From Amorphochlora amoebiformis (Eukaryota > Cercozoa > Chlorarachniophyceae), in NCBI GenBank assembly GCA_054601695.1, contig BAAHQB010000322.1, positions 124,001-188,000 on the forward strand: DNA of 64,000 nt. The letters run 5' to 3'. Positions 1-64,000 of the stretch are shown in pieces (position 1 is the stretch's first letter; each line of letters starts with the position of its first letter). Under the pieces are notes generated by a model. It was not told the DNA's origin. It worked only from the letters and a program-made list of their open reading frames with translations, and did not search any database. The translations under genes and the position numbers were made by a program.

Positions 1-48
1 GGGTTAGGGTTAGGGTTAGGGTTAGGGTTAGGGTTAGGGTTAGGGTTA
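1..48 (+). repeat. TTAGGG telomere-type tract, eight units
   Basis: Perfect GGGTTA repeats at the very start. At the left end of a chromosome the top strand should read CCCTAA, so the orientation is wrong for a terminus, and the kinesin gene runs in from the left. This is therefore an interstitial tract. Confidence 0.5.
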
Positions 49-462
49 CGTTCAAAATCGGATTGCTATCATCATATATACCACGAACACACCCGAAGAG
101 ATACTGGGGACACTCAGAGATAGGCAGCTTCTCGGACATTGGCCAACCGAATCATTTGATCCTAACCCTAACCCTAACCGTAACCCTAACCCTAGCCCTA
201 ATGCTAACCCTAACGCTCACCAGCCCAAGCTCTCGTCTCCCTGGACTAACGGTAACACTAACTTTAAAAAAAATAAGATTAAATTACCTAATTCTATCAA
301 GGTAATGTTGGTTTTTAATCCTGGTTCTAAGGTCGTAATTCTACCTAACGTGTGATGCTTGTAACTCTGATGAAATGTTTGTATTCTTTGTGTATTTGTA
401 TGTAAATACATTCGAATGCGCATACATAAATATATATACGTGTATACATTTGTTCATATATT

Positions 463-500
<38 letters not shown>
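49..500. other. Non-repeat island and degenerate CCCTAA tract, no secure exon
   Basis: Bases 50-160 are open in one + frame (containing TTNTPEEILGTLRDRQLLGH) and are preceded by a TTAG that could act as an acceptor, but no GT donor follows. The segment could be a kinesin exon or part of a repeat, since its 3' edge GATCCTAACCC also occurs near 12440 and 18090. Bases 163-213 are degenerate CCCTAA. Bases 214-470 are unassigned. Confidence 0.5.
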
Positions 501-514
<14 letters not shown>

Positions 515-630
515 ATATTTGTACATGAAATTATATAAGAATATTATACCTAGGCATTATTGTTGAAAAACATTCATATGGTTGCATAAATATATGTTAC
601 ATATCTATATATGTATATGCATATATATAC

Positions 631-666
<36 letters not shown>

Positions 667-687
667 TATATATATATATATATGTCA

Positions 688-719
<32 letters not shown>

Positions 720-774
720 ATATATAATAATGAAAATGTGCAAGAGTATGTTGTCGGAACGTTAGAAACATATG

Positions 775-817
<43 letters not shown>

Positions 818-883
818 TATGTGTATGTATGTATGTATATACATAAATACATGTACATATAAATATATATACATGTGTGTGTG

Positions 884-951
<68 letters not shown>

Positions 952-1005
952 GTATATACATAAATACATGTACATATAAATATATATACATGTGTGTGTG
1001 TATAT

Positions 1006-1041
<36 letters not shown>

Positions 1042-1069
1042 CAGATAGATAGATAGTACATAAATATAC

Positions 1070-1108
<39 letters not shown>

Positions 1109-1139
1109 TGATATATATATATATATAGTACATGCATAT

Positions 1140-1178
<39 letters not shown>

Positions 1179-1281
1179 GTGTATGTATATGTTATTGATA
1201 TGTATGTGTATATATATATATGTTACATACATATATGTGAACTGTCGGAGTATTTCAAGGAACATATAGGATACATTCATA

Positions 1282-1319
<38 letters not shown>

Positions 1320-1335
1320 TATTGTATGTATTCAG

Positions 1336-20002
<18,667 letters not shown>

Positions 20003-20830
20003 AGATTGCTATTCGTCAGATTTTTTTGGCATCCTCATGCCATGATACACTAGATCTAGTATGTGTAGCCTCGAATCTAGACTCAGGAGCTAGATAATAA
20101 CGTCTAGAATGTAGAATCACAGTTGGCGGCGGCCTAGATTAATGGTGACCAGTTGCTCCGCCCGAATCTAGTTAATTACGCATATTCACTGTTCACTACT
20201 CTAGCTACTGACGAAGCTAATCTAACCTATTACGCTTTTCAGTTCACCTTAACCAATCAATTAAATCGTCCAACCAACACCTATCAATCAAAGATTCAGT
20301 TTCGGAATACCCCTGGGATTTCCCGAAGCCCTCACCCAGCTGAGTAAGGACAGGCAGGTGCCCATAGCATCGTGAGTACTCTTCACGAGTCCGGCCTAAA
20401 CTGAAGTATTTAAGAGTCAAAGTCTACTAGTACAATTATCCAGATGATCTAGATTATTATATAAATTATACACGTATCTAGGTATATCAATTTGACATCA
20501 AGACTCAGTCTTCAATTCATACAGTCATAACATACGACATCTAACGGTCCATATATCATGCTTGCGCCGTATTCTCGGTGAACCACACGAGAACTAAGAG
20601 CACCACGGCTAGACCTAGCAGATGAGTCTAATATCTTGAATATGACAACCGAAGCCGCCGTCGGCACTGTACAACACTTTGGAGTGTGAGGTAAGCTAGT
20701 GGCGCCCTCTTGATTACCAGACTAGGCCTGCTTGCGTCTATGTATTGCTCCAAGCTAAAGGCTTCAGCCTTCTAAGAGCGGTTTTGGTATCAGGATTGTT
20801 ACTTGGGCCGTAGGGCTGTCGTGCCTGTTT
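20003..20830. other. Convergent 3' intergenic block 1, CTAG-rich
   Basis: Lies between the kinesin stop and the 3' end of the LON gene. Balanced composition, no open frame with recognisable content, and more than a dozen CTAG tetramers (for example CACTAGATCTAGTATG, GCTAGACCTAGCAG). The rest of the gap, 20831-21430, is (AT)n and (TA)n with short CA runs; I see no gene in it. Confidence 0.5.
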
Positions 20831-20891
20831 ATTGTTGTTGTGTTGTATGTGTTGGTCTTTTGTGTGGATATTGTATGTATAATATGTATGT

Positions 20892-20922
<31 letters not shown>

Positions 20923-21029
20923 TATACATACATATATATTATATATAGGTTGTTAAGTACATGTATAAATATTGTATATATATATATATATATGTATAAT
21001 ATGAAATACTCGAATTTATATGTACTTTT

Positions 21030-21072
<43 letters not shown>

Positions 21073-21121
21073 CGTATGTTTGTCATACAAATTATTTACT
21101 TAACATGTAGATATGTACACA

Positions 21122-21157
<36 letters not shown>

Positions 21158-21308
21158 ATATAAAATAATAATTGCACATGTATATATACTTACATATAAT
21201 ATATATATATATACACATATTGTACACACATATATATATACACACATACATACACATATATTATATATATATATATATATAATATATATTATGTACACAC
21301 ACACACAT

Positions 21309-21391
<83 letters not shown>

Positions 21392-21430
21392 TGTATAAAT
21401 AAATTAATATATACATATTATACACATAAT

Positions 21431-33194
<11,764 letters not shown>

Positions 33195-33404
33195 GCTCTG
33201 GTCGGCGACGGCTTTGTCAGATAGAACACGAGGGGCCGTCACGTTTACATTAAACACGTGTTACACGTGTCTTCTTACAAACGCTATTTTAAAATAATAT
33301 GTTTTTATTTAGTCGCTAATTTTCCCGAAATCCCCGAGAATTTATTCGAACACCCGGGGACTAAATTTAATCGATAGATCCCAGAGCATCTCCCAAAACC
33401 TCGG
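33195..33404. promoter_or_regulatory. Bidirectional promoter with twin CACGTG boxes
   Basis: The 210 bp between the start codons of the LON gene (-) and the Cys-containing gene (+). CACGTG occurs at 33255-33260 and 33264-33269 (ACACGTGTTACACGTGT), a duplicated E/G-box within a short palindrome. No TATA box is evident. The function is inferred from position. Confidence 0.5.
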
Positions 33405-34038
33405 ATGGCAGACAACACTCCGAAGTGGCTTAAGAGGCTCGCGCAGGCCTTAATACCCATCCGAGCGCAAGCAAAGGGTGGCGAAGAGGATAGATATATG
33501 GACCCAACAGGATGTTCGACGAAGGTGATCACAAGGATGCAGTGCAAGCAGGGCGAGGACGGAAAAATGAGGTGGGTTTTGGGGCCAATAGCTTTCTGGT
33601 GTTTTTTTTCGCTCATATCTTCCTGTTTTCGGATGGCTCGCCAGTCAATACTGCAGGAAACAATAAAAGAATCGTGTAAATGGTTTGAGAAAGGAGGAAA
33701 GTCTTTCTTTTTAGGTTTAGATGAGTGAGTGCGTCATACCAGTAGAGACATGATACCTTCTTGACAATTTTTCAGGTGTGACCAGCAGGTAGAGGAACTT
33801 CGAAAGTGTACAAACCGACCGCTTGAAAAGCGCAACGCCAATGGCAGTTGGGAGTCTTGCGAGGGAAGCACGCATGAGGAAGAGGGCGACCACGCAATGG
33901 GGCCTCCGAATATCACAGAGCTCTTTCCCAACGTATTGCTCTCCTTCACATATGTGTCACATAGAAACCTTTTTTTTCCAATATCTCTTTTCCTCCTCTC
34001 ATTCCACTCAACTTCTCTTCTCTTATGCATCTTTGTAA

Positions 34039-34098
<60 letters not shown>

Positions 34099-34759
34099 TA
34101 TATATACATGAGAATAGATATGTACAAATATATATTACGTACGTATACTGGTTCATGTAAATATATGTGTACGTGTGTAACACAGTGTTATTTATATAAG
34201 TGTATTTGTATGTACACACTTTACATATAAATTAACTCTATATAAATTAACTCTATGTTACACAATTTTTATGCAGATATATATGTCTATATATAAATAT
34301 ATAGGTATACATACATATATATATATATATATACGTGTGTGTGTGTGTGTGGGTGTTTGTGTGTGTGGTGGTAGGCATATATTTACAACAAATATATATA
34401 ACATATGTAAATATAACATAAACATTTATATATATATATATATATATATACTCTTTTCACACCCACATATCCATACACAAAGTACACCACAACAAACCCC
34501 CAACCCACCTATACACCTTCAGATCATGCGCAACGGCCAAGTCGATCTCGGCTCAATATTCGACAAGTCAATGCCAGGCATTCTAAATGATTTCCTCGGC
34601 GGCAACGACCACATTGATCGATTTTTCCTGCCCTCTGATTCCCTTCCGCGCAATACGAACCCTCAACAGCCATTTGGTTTCCCTCATCGGCGGGCCGGGG
34701 GCAGTGGTAGGGAGGTGGATGAGTTAGAGAGGGTCTTTGAGCAAATGAGGGAGAGGTGA
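33405..34759 (+). CDS. Small Cys-containing protein of unknown function, three exons
   Basis: Exons 33405-33571, 33776-33932 and 34523-34759, joined in phase (2, then 0) with good GTGGGT and GTATTG donors and pyrimidine-rich acceptors, give 186 residues ending in TGA. The start is the first ATG (MADNTPKWLKRLAQALIP). Residues about 39-66 carry four Cys in the pattern GCS..QCKQGEDGKMRCDQQVEELRKC followed by NRPLE. This faintly recalls short plant proteins with a DGK..C.....LR.C..RP.E motif (the Mal d 1/Fra a 1-associated group), a resemblance from memory only. The last exon encodes an amphipathic stretch (VDLGSIFDKSMPGIL), a Pro/Gly-rich part and a charged C-terminal helix. Unlike its neighbours its first two exons have normal base composition, and intron 1 is only 204 nt without (AT)n. 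It is divergent from the LON gene. Confidence 0.5.
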
Positions 34760-34836
34760 ATATTCATTCATTTGGCGGGTTTGAATTTTTTTGGGGTTTG
34801 CTGTTTTAGGTTGGGTGGGCATATAGATGTATGTGA

Positions 34837-34873
<37 letters not shown>

Positions 34874-34943
34874 TTTATATATAACATATAATATATATAT
34901 ATATACATATATATATAATATATAATATATATATATATATCAT

Positions 34944-34977
<34 letters not shown>

Positions 34978-35245
34978 ATATATTATATAAATATTATCTA
35001 TGTAGGTATAATATTATATATATATATATATTATATATTGAGATATATATATATATATATATAATATATATATATATATTGAGATATATATATATATATA
35101 TATATAATATGTATATATATATATATATGTGTATAACGTTATACAACATTAAAAGAAAGAATACATATTCACATATACGAACATGTATTTATATATACTG
35201 TGAACATCTATCATTGTTTACACATATGTCTAAATACTCTTAAGG

Positions 35246-35287
<42 letters not shown>

Positions 35288-35925
35288 TATATATTATATA
35301 TCGATACATATATACATCTATAAACATGATATATTTTAATCTTGATATCGAGGAGGGGATGGAGATGTCGAATGTGTTTCTAATTTATTCACTTCGTACA
35401 TAAATCACAGGCGTTCACACGGATCGCATGGGCGTGGAAGAGGGCAAGGTTGTCTCTTGATCTCTATCCCTCATTTCCACTCTGAATCCTAATCATATAC
35501 TAATGTCATGAACCAGATTTCACACATTTGAGTTTCATTCTCTGAGGACTTTGAAGTACACATGTTTTTAAATGTATATCTGTTGCTGGGAGGATGGGAT
35601 TTATATATGATGTTTATATGAATGTAGATTTTTTTGTGCACAAATAAAAATATATCTAATGTCTTAATGTATCCCTAAATGTATAACAAAAATATGTAAA
35701 TACACGTAATATAAATCCATACATAAAACATACATGACATAGGATATGTATATAAAACATATAAAAAAAATATGTATACATATAACATGTATACATATTT
35801 AATAACATACTATCTAGATTTGTTATATCATGATATAAGTATGTAAATTAGGATCAAGAGAAAAGGATGAAGGCGTGAGGTTGCCAAAGATCGACTGGAG
35901 TGATGTCACCGAGATTTAGGGAGAG
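34760..35925. other. Intergenic, downstream of the Cys-containing gene
   Basis: (AT)n to about 35330, including a near-tandem ATATATTGAGATATATA pair at 35030-35090, then unique AT-rich sequence. A short GCGTTC...GGCAAG island at 35411-35448 has AG and GT borders but no partner exon. I see no convincing gene. Confidence 0.5.
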
Positions 35926-36327
35926 ATTGAAGATAATGTGACGGTCTACTGACCACTGGTGTTCTGGACTAGGTCTACTACGTCTAGACTGTGGCGACCG
36001 ATGCACTGCAGCTTACAAGTTATTCAAACTTTACACCGAATAATACTAGCATAGTATAACTATTAGAAATAGTAGAACTAGATATGACACAGTAGTCGTT
36101 TAGATCAGTCGGTATTCAGTCAGTATATTAGGTATACTATACCCGAGACACTAGTAGAACTAGTAGTACAGTAACTTTTCCAGTCTAGAACGTTTAGCCC
36201 CACAGTAATCCAGATAACAACTGAAAATAATAGTACAAGCATAAAACTATACCGCCGCATTGACTAGATTGAGATAGTCTCTACAGATGTCGGCATTGTT
36301 TTGAAGCTGGCTGTGCCATTTGTAGGC
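35926..36327. other. Convergent 3' intergenic block 2, CTAG-rich
   Basis: About nine CTAG tetramers in 300 bp (GGACTAGGTCTACTACGTCT, ACACTAGTAGAACTAGTAG). It abuts the stop codon of the charged-protein gene and probably overlaps its 3' UTR. Confidence 0.5.
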
Positions 36328-48927
<12,600 letters not shown>

Positions 48928-49318
48928 AAGGGCCTCTCGAGACCGAGATACTAAAAAAAATATCACAGAGAAATGGCGATTTTTTTCGGGTTTCTATCCC
49001 ACCCCCCAAAGGTTGAAACATGTTCAGTTGGAGTACTCATTTTTCTGGATTTGGACAATTGGTATAACGCCTAGATGACATTGAGCCGGAGGTCCGTCAG
49101 TCAAATGGACAGGTCGCGGGAGAGAGCTTTGAACTGCCGAAAGATTAGGGAATTAATTAATAGATATGTCGATATCTCTACGCTTCATCGTTTGATATCC
49201 ATCGTCCATGGATATCTTCATATCTTCATATCCCTTAAAAACATCTAACGTGACAAGCTACTGTGTCACACCCGTGGAGGGAACGAAAACGCTTGCCGGG
49301 ACGACGGGTGCTGTAAGG
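48928..49318. promoter_or_regulatory. Bidirectional promoter between the charged-protein gene and DAW1
   Basis: About 390 bp between divergent start codons, without (AT)n arrays or telomere-type repeats. Contains the palindromic TCCATCGTCCATGGATATC with CCATGG near 49206, and GTGACAAGCTACTGTGTCAC at 49250-49269, an inverted repeat. No TATA box stands out. Confidence 0.5.
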
Positions 49319-57866
<8,548 letters not shown>

Positions 57867-57877
57867 TGAGACTACAT

Positions 57878-57941
<64 letters not shown>

Positions 57942-58110
57942 ATATGAATATATGTATATGTATATTCATATTTTTGGTATATACATACAAATATATATAT
58001 ATATATATAATATATATAATATATATATATGTACAGTATATATCTGTATGTATAATTGTAGATATACATGATTTATGTAAGTATTTTTTATGCATATATA
58101 AGCACAGATA

Positions 58111-58153
<43 letters not shown>

Positions 58154-58175
58154 TCTATGTGTATAATATATTTAA

Positions 58176-58213
<38 letters not shown>

Positions 58214-58257
58214 GAATATATTCATACATATACACATAAGAGTTTACATATACATAC

Positions 58258-58298
<41 letters not shown>

Positions 58299-58402
58299 GT
58301 GTGTGTGTATTTATATAATCTTCATACATATACGCGTATACATATTAAATATGAATATTTACAAATTGTATGGTATTTATAATCGGATTATACATTTAGA
58401 TT

Positions 58403-58441
<39 letters not shown>

Positions 58442-58474
58442 ATGATTATACATATGCTAATATACACATCAATA

Positions 58475-58513
<39 letters not shown>

Positions 58514-58849
58514 ACATATATATACATATATATATATATAAGTTACATATTCATATGTATTTACAGCTAAATCAGTTCTAGACCTGAAAATCTGCACGAC
58601 GGTTGAATAAGCGACCGTGCACTACTCTAGTTACATTGATTACTGTGCAAAGGAATCTCCATGAACTAGATGAAGCCTATTTGCGAGAACCACCCTTGTG
58701 TCAACAAAACACGACTTTAGGTCAGTATGACGAAACATAATGTTGTAGACACTAAGTCTAGTAAGTAGACTGGAGACATGACTAGCATGACCTAGATGAC
58801 GCCGTCGTGCACGTACGATTTAATTGTACATTTTCAATGGTGCAGATTT

Positions 58850-58893
<44 letters not shown>

Positions 58894-58899
58894 TAGATG

Positions 58900-58970
<71 letters not shown>

Positions 58971-60246
58971 AGATATATACTAGATATATACGATACATAT
59001 ATCTATCATATCATCTGATCATGGCAACTAGTGGCATCTAGTAGATACAAAAATATACGAATACCAGTAATACTAGTAACTAGAGTAATAACAGTGTAGA
59101 TGTACTAGTACTACTAGTACTAGCTAGTAGTAGTAGATACCTGGATACTAGATCTAGTAGATGAAGTTCAACTAGTTCAAGTCCCTAGACTAGTCTAGAA
59201 CTAGGCTTATCTAGTTATACTACTAGACTAGAATCATTCATGAGCTCTAGACTCTAGTCTGCAAGTACTAGCTAGACTGAAGTATCTATAGTATCTCTGA
59301 ACTATACACTATACGTCTAGACGTACCTAGGTATATATACTCTCTAGATACTCTTAGTACTCCAGAATTCTGCAGATATAGATATATATATTATATATCA
59401 AGATGTATATACTAGATATATATGAGAGTCTAGATTCTAGAGATTATCTACGTACTAGAATTCTAGGAATTATCTGAGTCTAGAGCTAGTTATAAACTAG
59501 ATAAAGTATAACTAGTATAAGTTAAATATAATTCTAATTACGTCGGAATTACTAGAACTATAGAGTAACTCTGGCAACTGAGCAACGAAGTCTAGTACTA
59601 CGCTATATATATATACTAGATATACTCTCTAGACTCTAATACTGTCTAGACTGTACTAGTCGCGACTCGAGCTTACTAAGTCTAGTATTAGTAGCTAATA
59701 CTAGTAAGTAGTCTAGGTAGTAGTAGGTACTAGCTAGACTAGCCGTAGACTAGGTAGACTAGTTATACTACTAGTACTAGTATAGTCTACCTGTATACCA
59801 ATGATCTAGATGATTAGACTCTGCCGGTTTGTAGGTCACAACCATTAAAATTTGTACCATTAGGAGACAAACTTAAGTTCAGTTCTTCATGAATTAGGCA
59901 GACTCTAGACTCTAGACTAGTTTGAGTCAAATCATGGCGAGCGCAAGACTGGAAGACTCTAGAGACTGTTCGGTGGTAGTGTATACGACCAGAAGAACAA
60001 AATAAAAAAACTAGAAATACCCTAATTATTGCACACCTGGACGTGCAATAGTGCTGTTCGCTTCATTGATACGTGGGCTGACGGATGCGGATATCTCGAT
60101 CTTATGCGCAAACTAGGTAGGGAGTTGAGTAGAATGGATAGTTGTTGGAAAACTAAGTCAGGAGGAATGCTCTCTCTTTCCATATGTATCATATATATGT
60201 CTATATATATATGTATTTGGTAACATGTATGTTTTATATATATATA
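57867..60246. other. Convergent 3' intergenic block 3, extremely CTAG-rich
   Basis: 57867-58560 is (AT)n. From 58565 to about 60000 the sequence is saturated with CTAG, ACTAGT and TCTAGA (for example CTAGTACTACTAGTACTAGC near 59107), several dozen in all. No sustained open frame. 60029-60246 is unique sequence without a supported exon. Confidence 0.5.
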
Positions 60247-60380
60247 TCATCCCAAGACTCCGGCAAAATAGTCCGGGAATCCTTTGACTCTCTTACGGGC
60301 AGGTTGAGGATTCATATCCGCTTCGAGGACTTCCTGTAGGTAGTCGTGATGTGAGAGCCCTCGAGATCTCTGTTGGTTGA

Positions 60381-60455
<75 letters not shown>

Positions 60456-60471
60456 GTATATACATATACAT

Positions 60472-60527
<56 letters not shown>

Positions 60528-60623
60528 CACCTTACGAATGGCGGCCTCGGCTTGGGTACGAGTATCAGAGTCACATGGAACCTACATGTCATATACGTAC
60601 ATATATATATATATATACATATT

Positions 60624-60658
<35 letters not shown>

Positions 60659-61224
60659 GTATATGCATATTTATATAATATAGATATATTATATAATACA
60701 AATTCAAATCATGTAAGATATATTCTAAACATATTTGTTTATATCATTGTCATGTATTAATGTATATACACATATATATACATACACATATATATATATA
60801 TATTATATATATATGTATATTTTAAAAATATACGCACCTCCAATCCCCATCCCCCCCAACAGTCCACCCCCCGCCTTCCTCCCCTCTTCTTCAGAACACT
60901 CCCAGAATCCCCCAAGAACATTCCAGGAACATCCTCAAAGCCTTCCGAAATATTCCACCCGCCCCAGCAGTCAGCCCCCTTAGCAACCTTCCGTTTCCCC
61001 CGGGTATTCCGGACGAATCCTGGGATTTCTCGGAGAATTTCACTTTCACCGAGATTCTCAGACATGTTTTGGGGATTTTCGTCGGGATTACCGAATCCAG
61101 GGGTTCCCAGGGGGCTTTCGGAGGGGTACGGGGACCAGAGGTCAAGAATTTTATTTTTTGGTCTGGTTTGGCATGTTTTAGAGGCGGGATTGGGATTGTG
61201 ATGTTCCTATAATAATATATATAT

Positions 61225-61258
<34 letters not shown>

Positions 61259-61377
61259 CATACTTATATATATATATATATATATATATAAATATATGTG
61301 TGTGGACTGTATTTGTGTATGGACTGTGCATGTGTATATGTACATATGTGTAGATGAGTTACTATTATTAGCGTGCT

Positions 61378-61422
<45 letters not shown>

Positions 61423-61447
61423 TATTATACACACACACACACACATA

Positions 61448-61478
<31 letters not shown>

Positions 61479-61512
61479 TATATATATATATACATATATG
61501 TGTGTATATATA

Positions 61513-61611
<99 letters not shown>

Positions 61612-62094
61612 AATATTTATATATTATGTAATGTACAAAATATTTATACACATACACACACATACAACATAATATCTCACCACATCCATTTCTTCCCCCC
61701 AACCCCAACACTCCACCCCCCTCCTCCGTACACGTGCCGTCTCCGGAGCCCTGGCACGTGCCTGCTTCGCCCCGTAGCTCACAAGTGTCTTTAACCCCCA
61801 GCAATCCAAGCCCTTACTTCGGACACGTGTATCCTCCGGAAGGATATGTGTTTCTTCCGGAGAGGAGATGAGGGATGCACCCCACCCCCAACAGCTCATG
61901 CCCTTGTTTCGGACTCGTTTTTCTTTCGGCGGGAGAACACGTGTGATGTCTTGGAGAGTGCATACGTCTTCGAAAATATCCCAGCAGTCTGCTCCTGGGG
62001 TAATTGTGTGTGTGTTTGTATGAGTGGAATCTTTACAGTTATGTCCACACATAAATGCACGAACGAAAAATAAACAAAAACAGTGTATTAAAAC

Positions 62095-62133
<39 letters not shown>

Positions 62134-62163
62134 CATATAATATGTATATATATACATATATTT

Positions 62164-62216
<53 letters not shown>

Positions 62217-62240
62217 TATATATACACATATATATATGTG

Positions 62241-62285
<45 letters not shown>

Positions 62286-62511
62286 ATATATGTGTATATA
62301 TGTATATGTATACTATGCATGTGTACAATACACATCGAATAAATTATATTATGTTTTTGATACAATATGACAAAATGTGAACTATGATACTCACCCTTGG
62401 ACTTGCGACGAGGGACACGTGTCGGGCCCGGAGTCCGGAATTGGCGGGAAAGTGTTTCTCGTGCATCGGTTTTGATTTCAGCTGCATCGACAGTTGGAGT
62501 TGACACCTTTA

Positions 62512-62563
<52 letters not shown>

Positions 62564-62625
62564 ATTTTTATAAATACATACACACATCTATATAATATAT
62601 ATAGATATATAGTATATATATATAT

Positions 62626-62666
<41 letters not shown>

Positions 62667-62786
62667 GTACCTCAACATATTCCTCCCCAATGCTATCCAT
62701 AGACCTGACACTCTTCAGCTAATATATATATATATATATAATATATATATATAAAAATATATAATAATAATACTAATAATAATAAT

Positions 62787-62818
<32 letters not shown>

Positions 62819-62916
62819 CATATGAGAAAAAAATACATTTATACTATATTATATGATATTGTATTATACTATATATATATATGTATATATATATACATAT
62901 ACATATATATATATAT

Positions 62917-62953
<37 letters not shown>

Positions 62954-63182
62954 ACACACCGTACTCGAAGCAGAACCACCAATCTTTTTCACCCGAAAAT
63001 TACTTTTGGAGTTTTTCTCAGGTAATCTGCCGGTTCCACTGGATCCCATCTTTGTCAAACTTGGAGATGAAAATGCACGACGGAGTCCGGAGAGAGTTTT
63101 CTTTGGAAGTTCTGATACATGTATTATATATATTTTACAACTATATCTACATATATATGTGTATATATATATATATATATAT

Positions 63183-63231
<49 letters not shown>

Positions 63232-63346
63232 CATATATATATATATGTATGTATATGTATACTAATTAATACCGTCTCCATGAAAAACAAAGAGTGAAAG
63301 TGCCATTAGTATCTCAGATACCACCTGTATATATATATAAAGATTC

Positions 63347-63377
<31 letters not shown>

Positions 63378-63444
63378 ATTAATATATATATATATATATA
63401 TATGTGTAGATATACTTATGTTTTTAAATTGGTTTGTATTTAGA

Positions 63445-63493
<49 letters not shown>

Positions 63494-63538
63494 CCCTGTG
63501 GAAGAAGCCCCTACAAGAATCGACTGCGAGCCCACTCT
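60247..63538 (-). CDS. Protein with repeated basic-Gly-Cys-Trp-Gly motif, 5' end probably outside window
   Basis: Not recognised. Exons: 63538-63494, 63324-63273, 63111-62960, 62718-62671, 62506-62395, 61994-61681, 61162-60838, 60581-60531, 60369-60247 (TGA). Phases close except between 61681 and 61162, where a short exon is missing or the boundary differs. The N-terminal half is Ser/Lys-rich ([18 protein letters not shown]). The C-terminal half repeats a motif of a basic cluster, then Gly, then x-x-Cys-Trp: [73 protein letters not shown]. Two degenerate units end the protein ([26 protein letters not shown]). Spacing is about 25-40 residues, with Pro/Glu/Thr-rich linkers. It could be a scaffold of short peptide ligands. 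It converges on DAW1. The first exon seen has an acceptor, so the start lies further up, possibly beyond 64000. Confidence 0.5.
62760..62820 (+). repeat. (AAT)n trinucleotide tract
   Basis: AATAATAAT-type repeat of about 60 bp in an intron of the minus-strand gene. A comparable (TTA)n tract lies at 16352-16430 in the kinesin gene. Confidence 0.5.
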
Positions 63539-63659
63539 CTGTATCATATATATAATATATATGCATATCTACAGCATATATATATTATATTATATTATAT
63601 ATATATATATATATATATACATATATAATGTGTGTAAGTATATATATATATATATTTAA

Positions 63660-63723
<64 letters not shown>

Positions 63724-63738
63724 TATATGTTACAAGAT

Positions 63739-64000
63739 TTTTCACACAAGAAACACATGTATACAAACCAAGCTCAAGCCCAATCCCCAACCTGAACCTA
63801 ACTCTAGCGAGAGAGAAGAGATAGTTGGACAAGAAAGGAGGAATGAGGGAGATGGAGTGAGCGCGAGGGCGAGAGCGCGCGAGGGCGAGAGCGCGCAAGT
63901 GCGAGAGAGGAGGGAAAGAGAGCGATATCTAGAGAGACCGGAGCGAAAAAAAAGAGAGAGCAAGCAGAGAGAAAGAGGGAGAGAGAATGAGAAGAGAAAG
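63739..64000. repeat. Purine-rich end of window
   Basis: A short degenerate CCTAA-like piece (AACCTGAACCTAACTCTAGC), then GAGAGA/GCGCGAGGGCGAGAGCG sequence. The Arg/Ser/Leu open frames on the minus strand are compositional. I see no exon. Confidence 0.5.

Noticed and set aside
1-48. True telomere
   Set aside because: Orientation is wrong for a left end and a gene crosses it.
35411-35448. Possible exon bounded by CACAG and GTTGTC
   Set aside because: No neighbouring exon in a matching phase on either strand.
60735-60983. Pro-rich + strand open frame
   Set aside because: Antisense to the minus-strand CWG-repeat exon 61162-60838.

Overview
The window is nuclear DNA from a flagellated eukaryote, not a prokaryote. 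It is very AT-rich, packed with (AT)n arrays, and studded with TTAGGG/CCCTAA telomere-type repeats. The genes are cut into short exons (26-325 nt) separated by introns that are mostly (AT)n. I rebuilt genes by hand, requiring GT/GC-AG boundaries, continuous reading phase and sensible protein sequence. Two genes are axonemal or kinesin-type (DAW1 and a KIF7/KIF27-like kinesin), so the organism builds motile cilia. One predicted protein has a signal-anchor-like leader followed by a Ser/Arg/Gly-rich stretch. This would fit an alga with a complex plastid, but that is inference. I cannot name the species.

Layout. (1) + strand, before 1336 to 20002: the stalk and tail of a KIF7/KIF27-like kinesin, motor domain outside the window. 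(2) - strand, 33194 to 21431: a LON-substrate-binding-domain protein with a long charged C-terminal region. (3) + strand, 33405-34759: a small three-exon Cys-containing protein, divergent from gene 2. (4) - strand, 48927 to 36328: a large, highly charged nuclear-looking protein I do not recognise. (5) + strand, 49319-57866: a complete 20-exon DAW1/ODA16 outer-dynein-arm cargo adaptor, divergent from gene 4. (6) - strand, beyond 63538 to 60247: a protein with a repeated basic-Gly-Cys-Trp-Gly motif, unknown to me. Two divergent pairs share compact promoters (about 210 and 390 bp). The three convergent gene ends (20.0-21.4, 34.8-36.3 and 57.9-60.2 kb) each carry a block unusually rich in CTAG.

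Most of the remaining sequence is intron. Three things stand out. First, telomere-type tracts lie inside introns, often with CCCTAAC on the sense strand immediately before the acceptor, where a branch point belongs. Second, many introns contain several decayed copies of the adjacent exon edge together with its splice site, separated by (AT)n. Copies of an exon's 3' edge lie in the downstream intron and copies of its 5' edge in the upstream intron, so these introns appear to grow by reiterating exon-intron junctions. Third, CTAG-rich blocks mark the convergent intergenic regions. The genes do not form an operon. DAW1 and the kinesin both belong to cilium assembly.
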